From Jiangella rhizosphaerae (GTDB lineage: Bacteria; Actinomycetota; Actinomycetes; Jiangellales; Jiangellaceae), in the NCBI RefSeq assembly GCF_003579925.1, contig NZ_QUAL01000174.1:1-46649 (forward strand): 46,649 bases of DNA, written 5' to 3'. Below are positions 1 through 7,068 of this stretch, one piece after another (the stretch's first letter is position 1; each line of letters starts with the position of its first letter). A program made the position numbers and the translations under genes. The notes under the pieces were generated by a model. That model ran no database searches. It worked only from the letters and a program-made list of their open reading frames with translations, and had not been told where the DNA came from.

Positions 1-405
1 CAGCTGGCCGGCCAGCGCCGGCGCCGGGACCGGGCGGTCGCGGGCGGCGTTGCGGGTCCGGCACAGCTCGGCGGGCGTGTCGAACCGGACGGCGACGGCG
101 GGCAGCCCGGCGTCGCGGGCGACGGCCAGGTAGCCGCGCCGGCGCTCGGCGTCGAGGCCCAGTGTGTCGACGACGACGGTCAGCCCGCGACCGGCGCGTG
201 CGGCGACGATGCGGTCGAGCAGCGCGAACGCGTCGTCGGTGGCGTCGAGGTCGTGCCGGCCGCTGCCCACCACGCCCCGGAGGTCGTCGGAGGACACGAT
301 CTCCTGCGCCCGGTAGCGGGCCTGCGCCCACACCGACTTGCCCGCGCCGGAGGCGCCGACCAGCACCACCAGCGCCGGGTCGGGGATCGGCGGCTGCGTC
401 GTCAC
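1..405 (-). CDS. P-loop kinase / AAA_33-type ATP-binding protein (3' end outside window)
   Basis: The visible 135 codons form the N-terminus of a nucleotide-binding protein. A Walker A motif (GASGAGKS) sits at residues 17-24 after a short lead-in, and a beta-strand ending in VVVDT around residue 80 fits the second acidic strand of polynucleotide-kinase-like P-loop proteins. The pattern resembles the kinase domain of Pnkp-like and zeta-toxin-like enzymes, which phosphorylate a nucleic acid or small-molecule hydroxyl; the substrate cannot be inferred. In some actinomycetes this domain is the N-terminal half of a larger fusion, and the part that would show this lies outside the window. The GTG start is chosen because a TAGCCT -10 box ends six bases upstream, implying a leaderless message. 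Confidence 0.75.
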   Translation of the reverse strand, partial: MTTQPPIPDPALVVLVGASGAGKSVWAQARYRAQEIVSSDDLRGVVGSGRHDLDATDDAFALLDRIVAARAGRGLTVVVDTLGLDAERRRGYLAVARDAGLPAVAVRFDTPAELCRTRNAARDRPVPAPALAGQL

Positions 406-411
406 GGGCTC

Positions 412-417
412 AGGCTA
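412..417 (-). promoter_or_regulatory. -10 box of leaderless promoter for the P-loop kinase
   Basis: TAGCCT on the minus strand (TAnnnT pattern) ends 6 nt before the GTG start at 405. Transcription would begin at or next to the start codon. No convincing -35 is seen. Confidence 0.4.
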
Positions 418-431
418 GCCGCCGCGGCGCG

Positions 432-497
432 TCAGTCGTCGTCGTGGCCGGCGACGCCGCGCTTCCAGTACGCCGTCGAGGACGCGTCGTCGCGCAC
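432..497 (-). pseudogene. Possible 3' remnant of a siderophore-interacting protein gene
   Basis: Directly after the stop of the DUF429 gene, a 21-codon minus-strand reading ends in AYWKRGVAGHDDD and a TGA. From memory, the C-terminus of SIP-family flavin reductases has a YWRRG-type tail, so this could be a leftover tail of such a gene. No upstream SIP sequence is present because that position is occupied by DUF429. The stretch is too short to be certain; it may be chance or a small peptide. Confidence 0.22.
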
Positions 498-499
498 CG

Positions 500-1243
500 C
501 TAGCGAAGATGCTCGAGGGTGTGCGTCGGGACGGCGATCCAGCCCTCGACGCGGGCCTTCTCGACCTGGTCGCCTCGTGGTGCGCTGACGAGCCGCTTGG
601 CCGCCGCCCTGGCACTGAGCGCCGCGACGACGGCGTCGAGCGCGTGGTCGGAGCCGCGGCAGACGGCGTCGTACGGTCCGAGGTCGAGCCACGGCGCGGC
701 GCGGCGGAGCCGGTCGACGAGCTCGTCGCGGGCGGCGCGGTGGACGGCGCCCTTGTAGCCGCGATGCGGCAGCCCCCAGACCTTCAGCGACGCCGCCGGG
801 TAGACCTCGACGACGGCGCCGGAGCCCGCCCGGTGGACGTCGAGCCCGCGCCGGCTGAGCTGGGCGAGCAGCCAGGCGCAGCGGAAGGCGGCGTGGCCGA
901 TGCGGTCGGCGGCCACGCTGAGCGGGATGAGCCCGGTCTCGCGCCGCACGACCTCGTCGGTGGCGCGGTTGGCCAGCTCGCGCCGCCAGTCGCGGCCGGT
1001 CAGCGTCGGGTGGCCCGACACGTGCCCGTCGCGGTGACCGGACACGAACTCGACGAACGGCAGCGGCCAGCCGAACGGGCAGTCGATGCCGCTCTTCTCC
1101 GCGCCGACGACCGCCTCGATGACGGCGTCGTCGGCCGCCCGCTCGACCAGCCCCGTCACGACGGCGGCGCCGCCGGCCCACTCCACCGTGGCGACCGCCG
1201 TCCCGGCCGGCTCGGCGCTCAGATCGACCCCGACGGTGCGCAT
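500..1243 (-). CDS. DUF429 family protein (predicted RNase H-fold nuclease)
   Basis: This 247-residue protein begins GVDLSAEP, the acidic first strand typical of DUF429. A conserved DCPFGWP segment follows near residue 54, and a late SDHALDA acidic motif lies near residue 197. DUF429 has an RNase H-like fold with acidic residues on the first strand and in a later helix, and is predicted to be a metal-dependent nuclease; no reaction has been established that I can cite. The ATG start has a strong Shine-Dalgarno sequence (AAGGAGG) seven bases upstream, unlike the leaderless genes nearby. It stands alone, divergent from the toxin-antitoxin pair. Length is normal for the family. Confidence 0.75.
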   Translation of the reverse strand: MRTVGVDLSAEPAGTAVATVEWAGGAAVVTGLVERAADDAVIEAVVGAEKSGIDCPFGWPLPFVEFVSGHRDGHVSGHPTLTGRDWRRELANRATDEVVRRETGLIPLSVAADRIGHAAFRCAWLLAQLSRRGLDVHRAGSGAVVEVYPAASLKVWGLPHRGYKGAVHRAARDELVDRLRRAAPWLDLGPYDAVCRGSDHALDAVVAALSARAAAKRLVSAPRGDQVEKARVEGWIAVPTHTLEHLR

Positions 1244-1312
1244 GCGCTTCCCTCCTTGCAGCTGTCAGGATCAGTGTTCCGGGGTAGTTCCCCCAGCCCG
1301 CCGCCCGTCAAT

Positions 1313-1345
1313 GTGTACACGTTTGCGCACCTATTTGGGTACACT
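1313..1345 (+). promoter_or_regulatory. Promoter/operator of the Phd-VbhA antitoxin gene
   Basis: TACACT at 1340-1345 is a -10 box ending 7 nt before the ATG at 1353, so the message is probably leaderless. The perfect palindrome GTGTACAC (1313-1320) lies upstream, and its half GGGTACAC (1337-1344) overlaps the -10. The repeated GTACAC is a plausible autoregulatory operator for the Phd-like antitoxin; that is inference. Confidence 0.5.
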
Positions 1346-1352
1346 TGAGGCC

Positions 1353-1670
1353 ATGAGGTTCGAGACGCTCTCTGTTCGCGAGGCGCGCGAGCAGCTGCCC
1401 AGAATGCTGGCCCGCTTCCGCGGGGGCGACCGTGGCGTCGTCGGCGTCGGGTCGCACCGGAAGACCGAGGCGGTCGTCGTTCCTGTCGAGGTGTACGACG
1501 AGCTCGTCGCCGCCAGAAGCCGGGCCGTGTCCGACGCGGTGGCCTCGCTGCGTGCGGAAGGGCTGGCGCCCAGCGAGGGCGCCGACGCCATCGCCGAGCA
1601 GTGGACGCGGGGTGAGATCAGTACGGAGCAGCTGCGTCGCCGCATCCGCGAGTTGCACGGCCTGTCGTGA
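1353..1670 (+). CDS. Antitoxin: Phd/YefM-like N-terminus with VbhA-type Fic-inhibitory C-terminus
   Basis: This 105-residue protein has two parts. Residues 1-55 (FETLSVREAREQLPRML... VVVPVEVYDEL) match the Phd/YefM DNA-binding antitoxin fold. Residues 57-105 match antitoxin VbhA: SLRAEG at 65-70 fits the Fic inhibition motif (S/T)xxxE(G/N), followed by LAPS and a WTRGEISTEQLRRRI helix typical of VbhA tails. The glutamate of this motif occupies the ATP gamma-phosphate site and blocks AMP transfer by the cognate Fic protein. The protein should therefore both repress the operon and inhibit the enzyme. The ATG start follows a leaderless promoter, and the stop overlaps the toxin start by 4 nt (GTGA). 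A longer in-frame upstream start was rejected because it would run through the promoter. Confidence 0.8.
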   Translation: MRFETLSVREAREQLPRMLARFRGGDRGVVGVGSHRKTEAVVVPVEVYDELVAARSRAVSDAVASLRAEGLAPSEGADAIAEQWTRGEISTEQLRRRIRELHGLS

Positions 1671-2238
1671 CCGATGATCCCTATGCCGATCCCGGCACCG
1701 GCGTCCTGATCAACCGCCTCGGCATCACTGACGCCGCACGGTTGCGGACGGTCGAAGCCGACCTGACGTTCGCGGCGCTGCTCGACCTCGGCGGCGGATG
1801 CTTCCCGGTGCATACGACTTGGCCCACCTCCAGCGGTTCCACCGCGAGATCTTCGGCGACCTCTACCTGTGGGCCGGCGAGATCAGGACCGTCGGCATCG
1901 CGAAGACCGATCCGTTCTGCCTGCCCAGATACATCGAGAGCTATGCCGCGGGCGTCTTCGGGTCCATGGCCGCGGAGAATCATCTTCGCGGACTGCCTCG
2001 CGCCAAGTTCGTCGACCGGCTCGCGCACTACTTCGCCGAGGTCAATGCGATCCATCCCTTCCGGGAGGGCAACGGACGGACCCAGCGGGCGTTCTTCCAC
2101 CAGCTCTGCCGCGACGTTGGGCACCCGATCGACTGGTCGGGGCTGAGAGCGGCTGAGAACGAGCACGCGTCGATCGCCGCCCTGCGCGGAGACGACGAAC
2201 CGCTTCGACGCCTTCTGGACGCGCTCGTGGCGCGGTGA
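1667..2238 (+). pseudogene. Fic family toxin (predicted AMP-transferase), frameshifted
   Basis: The GTG start overlaps the antitoxin stop (GTGA). The first ~43 codons read as a normal Fic N-terminus, containing LINRLGITDAARLRTVEADL. The frame then breaks in a GGCGGCGG run near 1780-1798, and the rest (LPGAYDLAHLQRFH onward) continues in another frame to the TGA at 2236-2238. The core Fic motif HPFREGNGRTQR is intact in the second frame, as is the GEIRTVGIAK segment that helps position target or substrate. One inserted base would restore a protein of about 190 residues. Either the toxin has been lost while the antitoxin stays, or the GC-rich run was misread. An internal ATG at 1798 could make a truncated 146-residue protein that still contains the catalytic motif. 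Confidence 0.8.
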
Positions 2239-2245
2239 CCGCGCG

Positions 2246-2917
2246 CTAGGAGTGGTCGAGCAGGCCGTGCTCGTGGGCGAAGACGACGATCTGGACGCGG
2301 TCGCGCAGCGCCAGCTTGCGCAGGATCGCGCCTACGTGGGTCTTGACCGTCGACTCGCTGGCGAAGACCAGGCCGGCGATCTCGGTGTTGGACAACCCGC
2401 GCGCCACCGCGGTGAACACCTCGCGCTCCTTGTCCGTCAGCGACAGGTACGCCGCCGGCGCTGGGGAGCGGGACCGGAACTGGCCGTCGAGCAGGGTCGC
2501 GAGGTCCTGCGGGGCCAGCACGGCGTTGCCCGCGTGGACCGTCCGGATGGCGTCGCGCAGCTGCAGCGGCGTGGTGTCCTTGAGCAGGAACCCGCTGGCG
2601 CCGTACCGGATCGCCGTCGCCGCGCGGTCGTCGAGGTTGAAGGTGGTGAGGACGACGACGCGCACGGGCCGCTCCCGACGCGCCACCCGGTCGGGGAGGA
2701 AGATCTGCCGGGTCGCCTCGACGCCGTCCATGTCGGGCATGCGGATGTCCATGAGGACGACGTCAGGGGCGAGCTGGTCGACCAGGCGGACCGCCTCGAG
2801 GCCGTCGCCGGCCGAGCCGACCACCGTCATGCCGTCCTGGGCGTCGACGATGACGCGGACGCCCTCGCGGAACAGCTCCTGGTCGTCGACCAGCAGCACC
2901 CGGATGTCACCGGTCAT
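2246..2917 (-). CDS. NarL/FixJ-type response regulator of the Van-like operon
   Basis: This 223-residue protein has a receiver domain (acidic pair DD at 11-12, phosphoacceptor D57 in VLMDIRMPDMDG, conserved lysine in FLLKD) and a C-terminal LuxR-type helix-turn-helix (LTDKEREVFTAVARGLSNTEI ... STVKTHV). It should bind DNA after phosphorylation by the adjacent kinase. The ATG at 2917 is used because it overlaps the kinase stop as ATGA; a start nine codons upstream would overlap the kinase more deeply. It is the last gene of the five-gene operon and ends 7 nt from the convergent Fic gene, with no evident terminator. True VanR proteins are OmpR-type, so this regulator is of a different class. 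Confidence 0.92.
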   Translation of the reverse strand: MTGDIRVLLVDDQELFREGVRVIVDAQDGMTVVGSAGDGLEAVRLVDQLAPDVVLMDIRMPDMDGVEATRQIFLPDRVARRERPVRVVVLTTFNLDDRAATAIRYGASGFLLKDTTPLQLRDAIRTVHAGNAVLAPQDLATLLDGQFRSRSPAPAAYLSLTDKEREVFTAVARGLSNTEIAGLVFASESTVKTHVGAILRKLALRDRVQIVVFAHEHGLLDHS

Positions 2918-4245
2918 GCGCCGCCCGCCCGGACGGGCACCCACGCCGTCGCCGTGAACGTCGTCCCGCCCTGCTCGTCGCGGCGGCGGACGTCGAGGCG
3001 GCCGCCGACGGACTCCAGCCGGCGCCGCATGCCGTCGAGCCCGGCCCCGCCGCCCGCCGAGGCGCCGGGCGACGGCGCGAACGGCGACGTCGCGACGATG
3101 TTGCGGACCTCGATGCGCAGCTCGCCCTCCCAGTGCAGCTCGACGTGGACGGGGGAGTCGCGGCGGCCGTGCTTGATCGCGTTGGTCAGCATCTCCTGCA
3201 GCACGCGGAAGGCGACGACGTCGAGCTCCGGCGGCAGCGGCCGCGGCGTGCCGATCTCGGCCGACACCACCTCGTGCCCGCTCGCGCGGATGCCGTCGAT
3301 CAGCGTGTGCAGGCCTGCCTGCTGCGTGGCGGGCTGCTTGGTGTCGGCCAGCACCTGCCGCACGTCGCGCAGCGAGGTCCGCGCCGACGTCGCGATCTTC
3401 GCCATCGTGTCCTTCAGCGCCTTCGCGTCGGTGTCGTCGAGGTACTGGGCGGACTCGGCCTGGGCCAGGATCACCGCCAGCGAGTGCCCGACCACATCAT
3501 GCACGTCGTTGGCGAGGCGGGCCTGCTCTTCGCGCAGCCGGGCGATCTCGCGCGCCTGCTCGGTCTCGCGGACGGCGCGCGCGGCGTCCTCCTCGGCGGC
3601 CTCCTGCGACGCCATCGAGGTGCGGGCGCGGTCGCCGTACCGCAGCGCCAGCCCGATCAGCCACGGCGCGCCGAGCGTCGCCATCCCCATGACGACCGCG
3701 GTGAGCTGCCACGTCATGCTGAGGTCGCGGACGGCGTCGAGAAGGCTCCGGTTGCCGGCGAGCTCGGCCAGCCCGCCGAGGCCGCGGGAGTTCACGATGA
3801 CGCTGACGAGCATCGCGGCGACGGGAATGGAGACCGCGCTCAGCCACACCGTCGCCGCGCTGCCCCAGCGGGCGGTCCCGAACGCGACCGCGGCGATGGC
3901 CAGCTGGACCAGCATGAGGTCGATGCCGAGTAGCAGTTGCAGCCCGCACACCGCCCACACCAGACCCAGCGCGGCGGCGGGCAGGCGGCGGCTCAGCCCG
4001 ACGGCGGCGGCGGTGCCGACGGCGACGAAGACCAGCTCGATCCGCGAGGGCGGCAGCACCCACGCCGTCGCCGCCTCGTACAGACCGAGGAACGCGACGA
4101 CGGCCGCCGCGCCGAGGTCGGGCGCCCACGCCCGCCAGTCCGTCGTCGTGGCGTCACCTGGTGCCGGCGACTGTGGTGGGCGGGCGATGGCGGGTCCTCC
4201 GGAGGCGGGTCTGCGGGCGTCTTCCAGCAATGGAACCACGCTCAT
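2914..4245 (-). CDS. DesK/NarX-type sensor histidine kinase of the Van-like operon
   Basis: This 443-residue membrane kinase has several hydrophobic segments between about residues 45 and 190, little extracytoplasmic sequence, and a coiled stretch around 205-240. A HisKA_3 dimerisation domain carries phosphoacceptor H249 in NDVHDVVGHS, and a HATPase domain has the N box EMLTNAIKHG and a GLDGM G box near 405. It should autophosphorylate and pass phosphate to the downstream response regulator. With no sizeable sensor domain, it probably senses the membrane or cell-wall state through its transmembrane segments, like other intramembrane-sensing kinases; this is inference. Its start overlaps the ligase stop and its stop overlaps the regulator start, each by 4 nt. 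Confidence 0.92.
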   Translation of the reverse strand: MSVVPLLEDARRPASGGPAIARPPQSPAPGDATTTDWRAWAPDLGAAAVVAFLGLYEAATAWVLPPSRIELVFVAVGTAAAVGLSRRLPAAALGLVWAVCGLQLLLGIDLMLVQLAIAAVAFGTARWGSAATVWLSAVSIPVAAMLVSVIVNSRGLGGLAELAGNRSLLDAVRDLSMTWQLTAVVMGMATLGAPWLIGLALRYGDRARTSMASQEAAEEDAARAVRETEQAREIARLREEQARLANDVHDVVGHSLAVILAQAESAQYLDDTDAKALKDTMAKIATSARTSLRDVRQVLADTKQPATQQAGLHTLIDGIRASGHEVVSAEIGTPRPLPPELDVVAFRVLQEMLTNAIKHGRRDSPVHVELHWEGELRIEVRNIVATSPFAPSPGASAGGGAGLDGMRRRLESVGGRLDVRRRDEQGGTTFTATAWVPVRAGGA

Positions 4246-5183
4246 CCGGAGAGCACGTCGCGGACGAGCAGGTCGAGCAGCTCGGCGTACGAGACGCCCG
4301 CCGCGGCGAACATCTTCGGCACCTGCGACTGCTCCGTGAAGCCGGGCATGGTGTTGACCTCGTTGAGCACCGGGCCGTCGGCCGTCAGGAAGAAGTCGAC
4401 CCGGGCGACGCCGGCGCAGCCGAGCGCGTCGAACATCGCGACGGCGGCGTCCTCCAGCGCCTTCCGGTCGGCGTCGGCCAGCGGAGCGGGGACGCGGAAG
4501 TCCGCCGCGCCGCCGTACTTCAGCTCGTAGTCGAACAGTCCGTCGGCGACGATCTCCAGCGCGGGCGCGACGGTGCGCGACCCGTCCGGCCGCCCGAGCA
4601 CGGCGAGGTCGATCTCGCGGCCGATGACGACGTCCTCGACGAGCACGCGGCGGTCGAAGGCGAAGGCCGCGTCCAGGGCGGCGGCGAGGTCGCCGGGGTC
4701 ACGGACCAGCGCCACGCCCTGGCTCGACCCGGCCGCGACCGGCTTGACGACGACCGGACGGGTCCAGCGGTGGCCGGGCGCCGTCGACGGCGTCAGCAGC
4801 ACGCCGGGCGCCGTGGCGATCCCGAGGTCGGCCGCGAGCAGCTTCGTCGCCCACTTGTCCATCGCCAGTGCGCCGGCGAGCACGCCGGATCCGACGTACG
4901 GGACGCCGGCCAGGTCGCACAGCGCGGCGAGCGTGCCGTCCTCGCCGCGCGGCCCGTGCAGCACGGGGACGGCGACGTCGCAGGTCCGCAGCACGTGGAT
5001 CGCGTCGGCGAGGTCGACGGCGCAGCCGTCACCCTGGCGCCAGCTCCCGTCGCGGCCGATGGTGAGGCGGACGACGGCGTACCCGGCCGTCTCGAGGGCG
5101 TCGGCGACGGCGGCCGCGGAGGCCAGCGACACCTCGTGCTCGCAGTTCTGCCCGCCGCCGACGACGGCGACGCGGGCGCTCAT
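4242..5183 (-). CDS. D-alanine--D-alanine/D-serine ligase family protein (VanC/VanG-like)
   Basis: This 313-residue ATP-grasp ligase should join D-Ala to D-Ala or another D-amino acid for peptidoglycan precursors. Visible hallmarks are the N-terminal GGGQNCEHEVSLASA, HGPRGEDGT, the ATP-grasp segment PVVVKPVAAGSSQGV, the specificity loop FDYELKYGG, and the metal-binding NEVNTMPGFT. The K-Y pair in the loop is that of D-Ala or D-Ser ligases rather than of the D-lactate enzymes VanA/VanB, and no VanH-type dehydrogenase is nearby. The FDYExKY form also occurs in VanC/VanG-type D-Ser ligases, so D-Ala and D-Ser cannot be separated by eye. The start overlaps the racemase stop by 4 nt. The protein is somewhat short (VanC is about 343 residues) but all core blocks are present. 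Confidence 0.88.
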   Translation of the reverse strand: MSARVAVVGGGQNCEHEVSLASAAAVADALETAGYAVVRLTIGRDGSWRQGDGCAVDLADAIHVLRTCDVAVPVLHGPRGEDGTLAALCDLAGVPYVGSGVLAGALAMDKWATKLLAADLGIATAPGVLLTPSTAPGHRWTRPVVVKPVAAGSSQGVALVRDPGDLAAALDAAFAFDRRVLVEDVVIGREIDLAVLGRPDGSRTVAPALEIVADGLFDYELKYGGAADFRVPAPLADADRKALEDAAVAMFDALGCAGVARVDFFLTADGPVLNEVNTMPGFTEQSQVPKMFAAAGVSYAELLDLLVRDVLSG

Positions 5184-6319
5184 CGGACGCTCCGCAGGCG
5201 GGCGACCCGCGGGCCGATGCCGGTGACGATCTCGTGCTCGATCGTCCCGGCCCAGACGGCCCATTCGGCGGCCGTCGGCTCGCCGTCGTCGCCGGGGCCG
5301 AACACCGTGGCGATCTCGCCGGGCGCGACCGCGTCGTCGCCGAGGTCGACGACCGCCTGGTCCATCGAGAGCAGTCCGACGAGCGGGCGCCGCCGGCCGC
5401 GGACCAGCACCTCGGCGCGTCCGGACGCGGCCCGCGGCAGCCCGTCCGCGTAGCCGAGCGGCAGCAGCCCGAGGTGCGTGGCGGCGGGTGCGGTCCAGGC
5501 GTGCCCGTAGCCGACCGGCGTGCCGGCCCGCACTCGGCGGACGGAGACGACCGGTGCGGTCAGCCGCAGCGCGGGCCGCAGCCGCACGGTCCGCGACGGG
5601 TCGATGCCGAACAGGCCGGCGCCGACGCGGACCAGCGTGTGGTGCGTGCGCGGGTCGGTGAGGGTCGCGGCGGTCGCGGCGAGGTGGCGGTGTGCCGGTC
5701 GCAATCCCGTGGCGCGGGCGACCTCCAGCCCCCAGGCGAACCGGGTCCGGCCGATCGCGTTGGACCGGTCGGTGGGGACGTCCGCGCAGGCCAGGTGGCC
5801 CATGACACCGCCGACGCGGAGCTGCCCGCGTTGCTCGGCCAGTCGGGCGGCGCGGCACAGCTGCGCCCACTCCTCCGGCGGTGCGCCGTCTCGGGCCATG
5901 CCGGTGTCGAGGTGCAGGTGCACGCGGGCCGGTCGCGCGGTCGCCGACGCGACGACGGCGTCCAGGTGCGGGCGGCTCGGGATGGCGAGGTCGACGCCGG
6001 CCGCGACCGCCGCGCCGAAGTCCGCGTCGACCGGGTTCAGCCAGCTCAGGATCGGCGCGCCGATCCCGGCGGCGCGCAGCTCCAGCGCCTCGTCGACGCT
6101 GGTGACGCCGAGCCGGGTCGCGCCCGCGGCCAGCGCCGTCCGGGCGACGCCGGCGGCGCCGTGCCCGAAGCCGTCGGCCTTGACGACCGCCATCAGCGCC
6201 GCGCCCGGCGCGTGGGCGGCGATCATGCGGGCGTTGGCGGCGACGGCCGCGAGGTCGGCGGTGAGCGTCGGACGGGCGTCGGTGCGGGTGGACGTCTCCA
6301 TGGCGAGGGCCGCGCTCAT
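5180..6319 (-). CDS. PLP-dependent alanine (or serine) racemase
   Basis: This 379-residue fold-type III racemase interconverts L- and D-alanine, or serine in VanT-like enzymes. The PLP lysine is K47 in VVKADGFGHG, the catalytic tyrosine is Y271 in VGYGHAW, and GYADGLPR and the MDQ segment (LLSMDQAVVDLG) are conserved. It lacks the N-terminal membrane domain of VanT, so it looks like a soluble Alr. The ATG at 6319 overlaps the upstream dipeptidase stop by 4 nt, which decides the start over longer in-frame options. Its place between a VanX-like dipeptidase and a D-Ala-D-X ligase suggests it supplies the D-amino acid for that ligase rather than serving as the housekeeping alr. Substrate preference is not visible. 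Confidence 0.9.
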   Translation of the reverse strand: MSAALAMETSTRTDARPTLTADLAAVAANARMIAAHAPGAALMAVVKADGFGHGAAGVARTALAAGATRLGVTSVDEALELRAAGIGAPILSWLNPVDADFGAAVAAGVDLAIPSRPHLDAVVASATARPARVHLHLDTGMARDGAPPEEWAQLCRAARLAEQRGQLRVGGVMGHLACADVPTDRSNAIGRTRFAWGLEVARATGLRPAHRHLAATAATLTDPRTHHTLVRVGAGLFGIDPSRTVRLRPALRLTAPVVSVRRVRAGTPVGYGHAWTAPAATHLGLLPLGYADGLPRAASGRAEVLVRGRRRPLVGLLSMDQAVVDLGDDAVAPGEIATVFGPGDDGEPTAAEWAVWAGTIEHEIVTGIGPRVARLRSVR

Positions 6320-6948
6320 GCCGCCACCAGGTGCGCGGAGATCGGGCCGTACAGGGCGGCCGGCGCGCCGACGGTCAGCGCCCAGTAGCGGTCGCCGTAG
6401 CTCCAGTGCCACCACTCGGTCGGGTAGTTCACCAGCCCGGCCGAGCCGAGGACGTCGGCCAGCAGCGCGCGGTGGACGCGGGCGTTGGCGGAGATGTTGT
6501 GTGCGGCGAAGTAGCAGGCGCCGTCGCTCTGCTCCGGCGTCGCGTCGATCGGCGTCCCGAGGTCCAGCTCGCGCCCGTCGCCGTCGACCAGCGTGAGGTC
6601 GACGGCGGCGCCGGCCACATGCGGCGCGACCGCGACGGGCGCGACGAACCGGCTGGTGAGGCGCTCGAGCTCGGCGAGGTCGTCGTGCAGGCCCGGGCGG
6701 ACGGCGGACAGCTCGGCGGCGTAGCGGGCGATGATGGCGCGCTGGTCGGCGACGCTGCGATGTCCCTCGACCACCCGCAGCCCGACGCCGTCGGGGAGGC
6801 GGTCGCGGGCCAGCAGCAGCCGCTGCGCGAGTGACACCCGCACTCGAGCGCGGGCGGGACCGAACGATGCGGTGAGCTCGACCAGCGGCTCGCCCTCGTC
6901 CTCGACGGGGATCGCGGCGACTCGCGGGTCGGACAGGAGGATCGTCAT
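6316..6948 (-). CDS. VanX-like D-Ala-D-Ala dipeptidase (peptidase family M15D)
   Basis: This 210-residue zinc peptidase is close in length to VanX (202). The family pattern HxxxGxxxD is present as H110 and D117 in PHVAGAAVDLTL, the catalytic E178 and third zinc ligand H181 lie in TEWWHWSYGD, and R64 in EGHRS matches the transition-state arginine. VanX hydrolyses cytoplasmic D-Ala-D-Ala and so removes the normal glycopeptide target. No signal peptide is seen, consistent with a cytoplasmic enzyme. The ATG at 6948 is preferred to a GTG three codons upstream because a TAGCGT -10 box lies exactly 7 nt before it. It is the first gene of the five-gene operon. Confidence 0.87.
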   Translation of the reverse strand: MTILLSDPRVAAIPVEDEGEPLVELTASFGPARARVRVSLAQRLLLARDRLPDGVGLRVVEGHRSVADQRAIIARYAAELSAVRPGLHDDLAELERLTSRFVAPVAVAPHVAGAAVDLTLVDGDGRELDLGTPIDATPEQSDGACYFAAHNISANARVHRALLADVLGSAGLVNYPTEWWHWSYGDRYWALTVGAPAALYGPISAHLVAA

Positions 6949-6955
6949 GTCCAGC

Positions 6956-6961
6956 ACGCTA
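6956..6961 (-). promoter_or_regulatory. -10 box of the Van-like operon (leaderless)
   Basis: TAGCGT on the minus strand lies 7 nt before the ATG at 6948, the same spacing and hexamer as at the flavoprotein (13403) and ROK (22997) genes. No clear TTGACA-like -35 is visible, so activation by the operon's own response regulator is possible. Confidence 0.5.
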
Positions 6962-7068
6962 GGAACCGACGGCCGTGCCCGGCCTCCACCTGAGGTGCCG
7001 GACCGCTGTCCCCGAGGACGAGATCCCTGACCCGTGGGTCCGGGCGGTACGCTGCGGCCCGCCCTGGG

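Noticed and set aside
1086-1352. An upstream in-frame start that would lengthen the antitoxin by 89 residues
   Set aside because: The extension runs through the promoter and into the DUF429 5' end, and does not resemble any antitoxin. The ATG at 1353 matches the start of the Phd fold.
2252-4339. A 695-codon plus-strand open frame opposite the response regulator and kinase
   Set aside because: Antisense shadow of well-supported genes; no domain and no ribosome site.
4242-6948. VanA/VanB-type D-lactate resistance
   Set aside because: No VanH-type lactate dehydrogenase is present and the ligase loop has the K-Y pair of D-Ala/D-Ser enzymes. Only a D-Ala-D-Ser or housekeeping role remains open.
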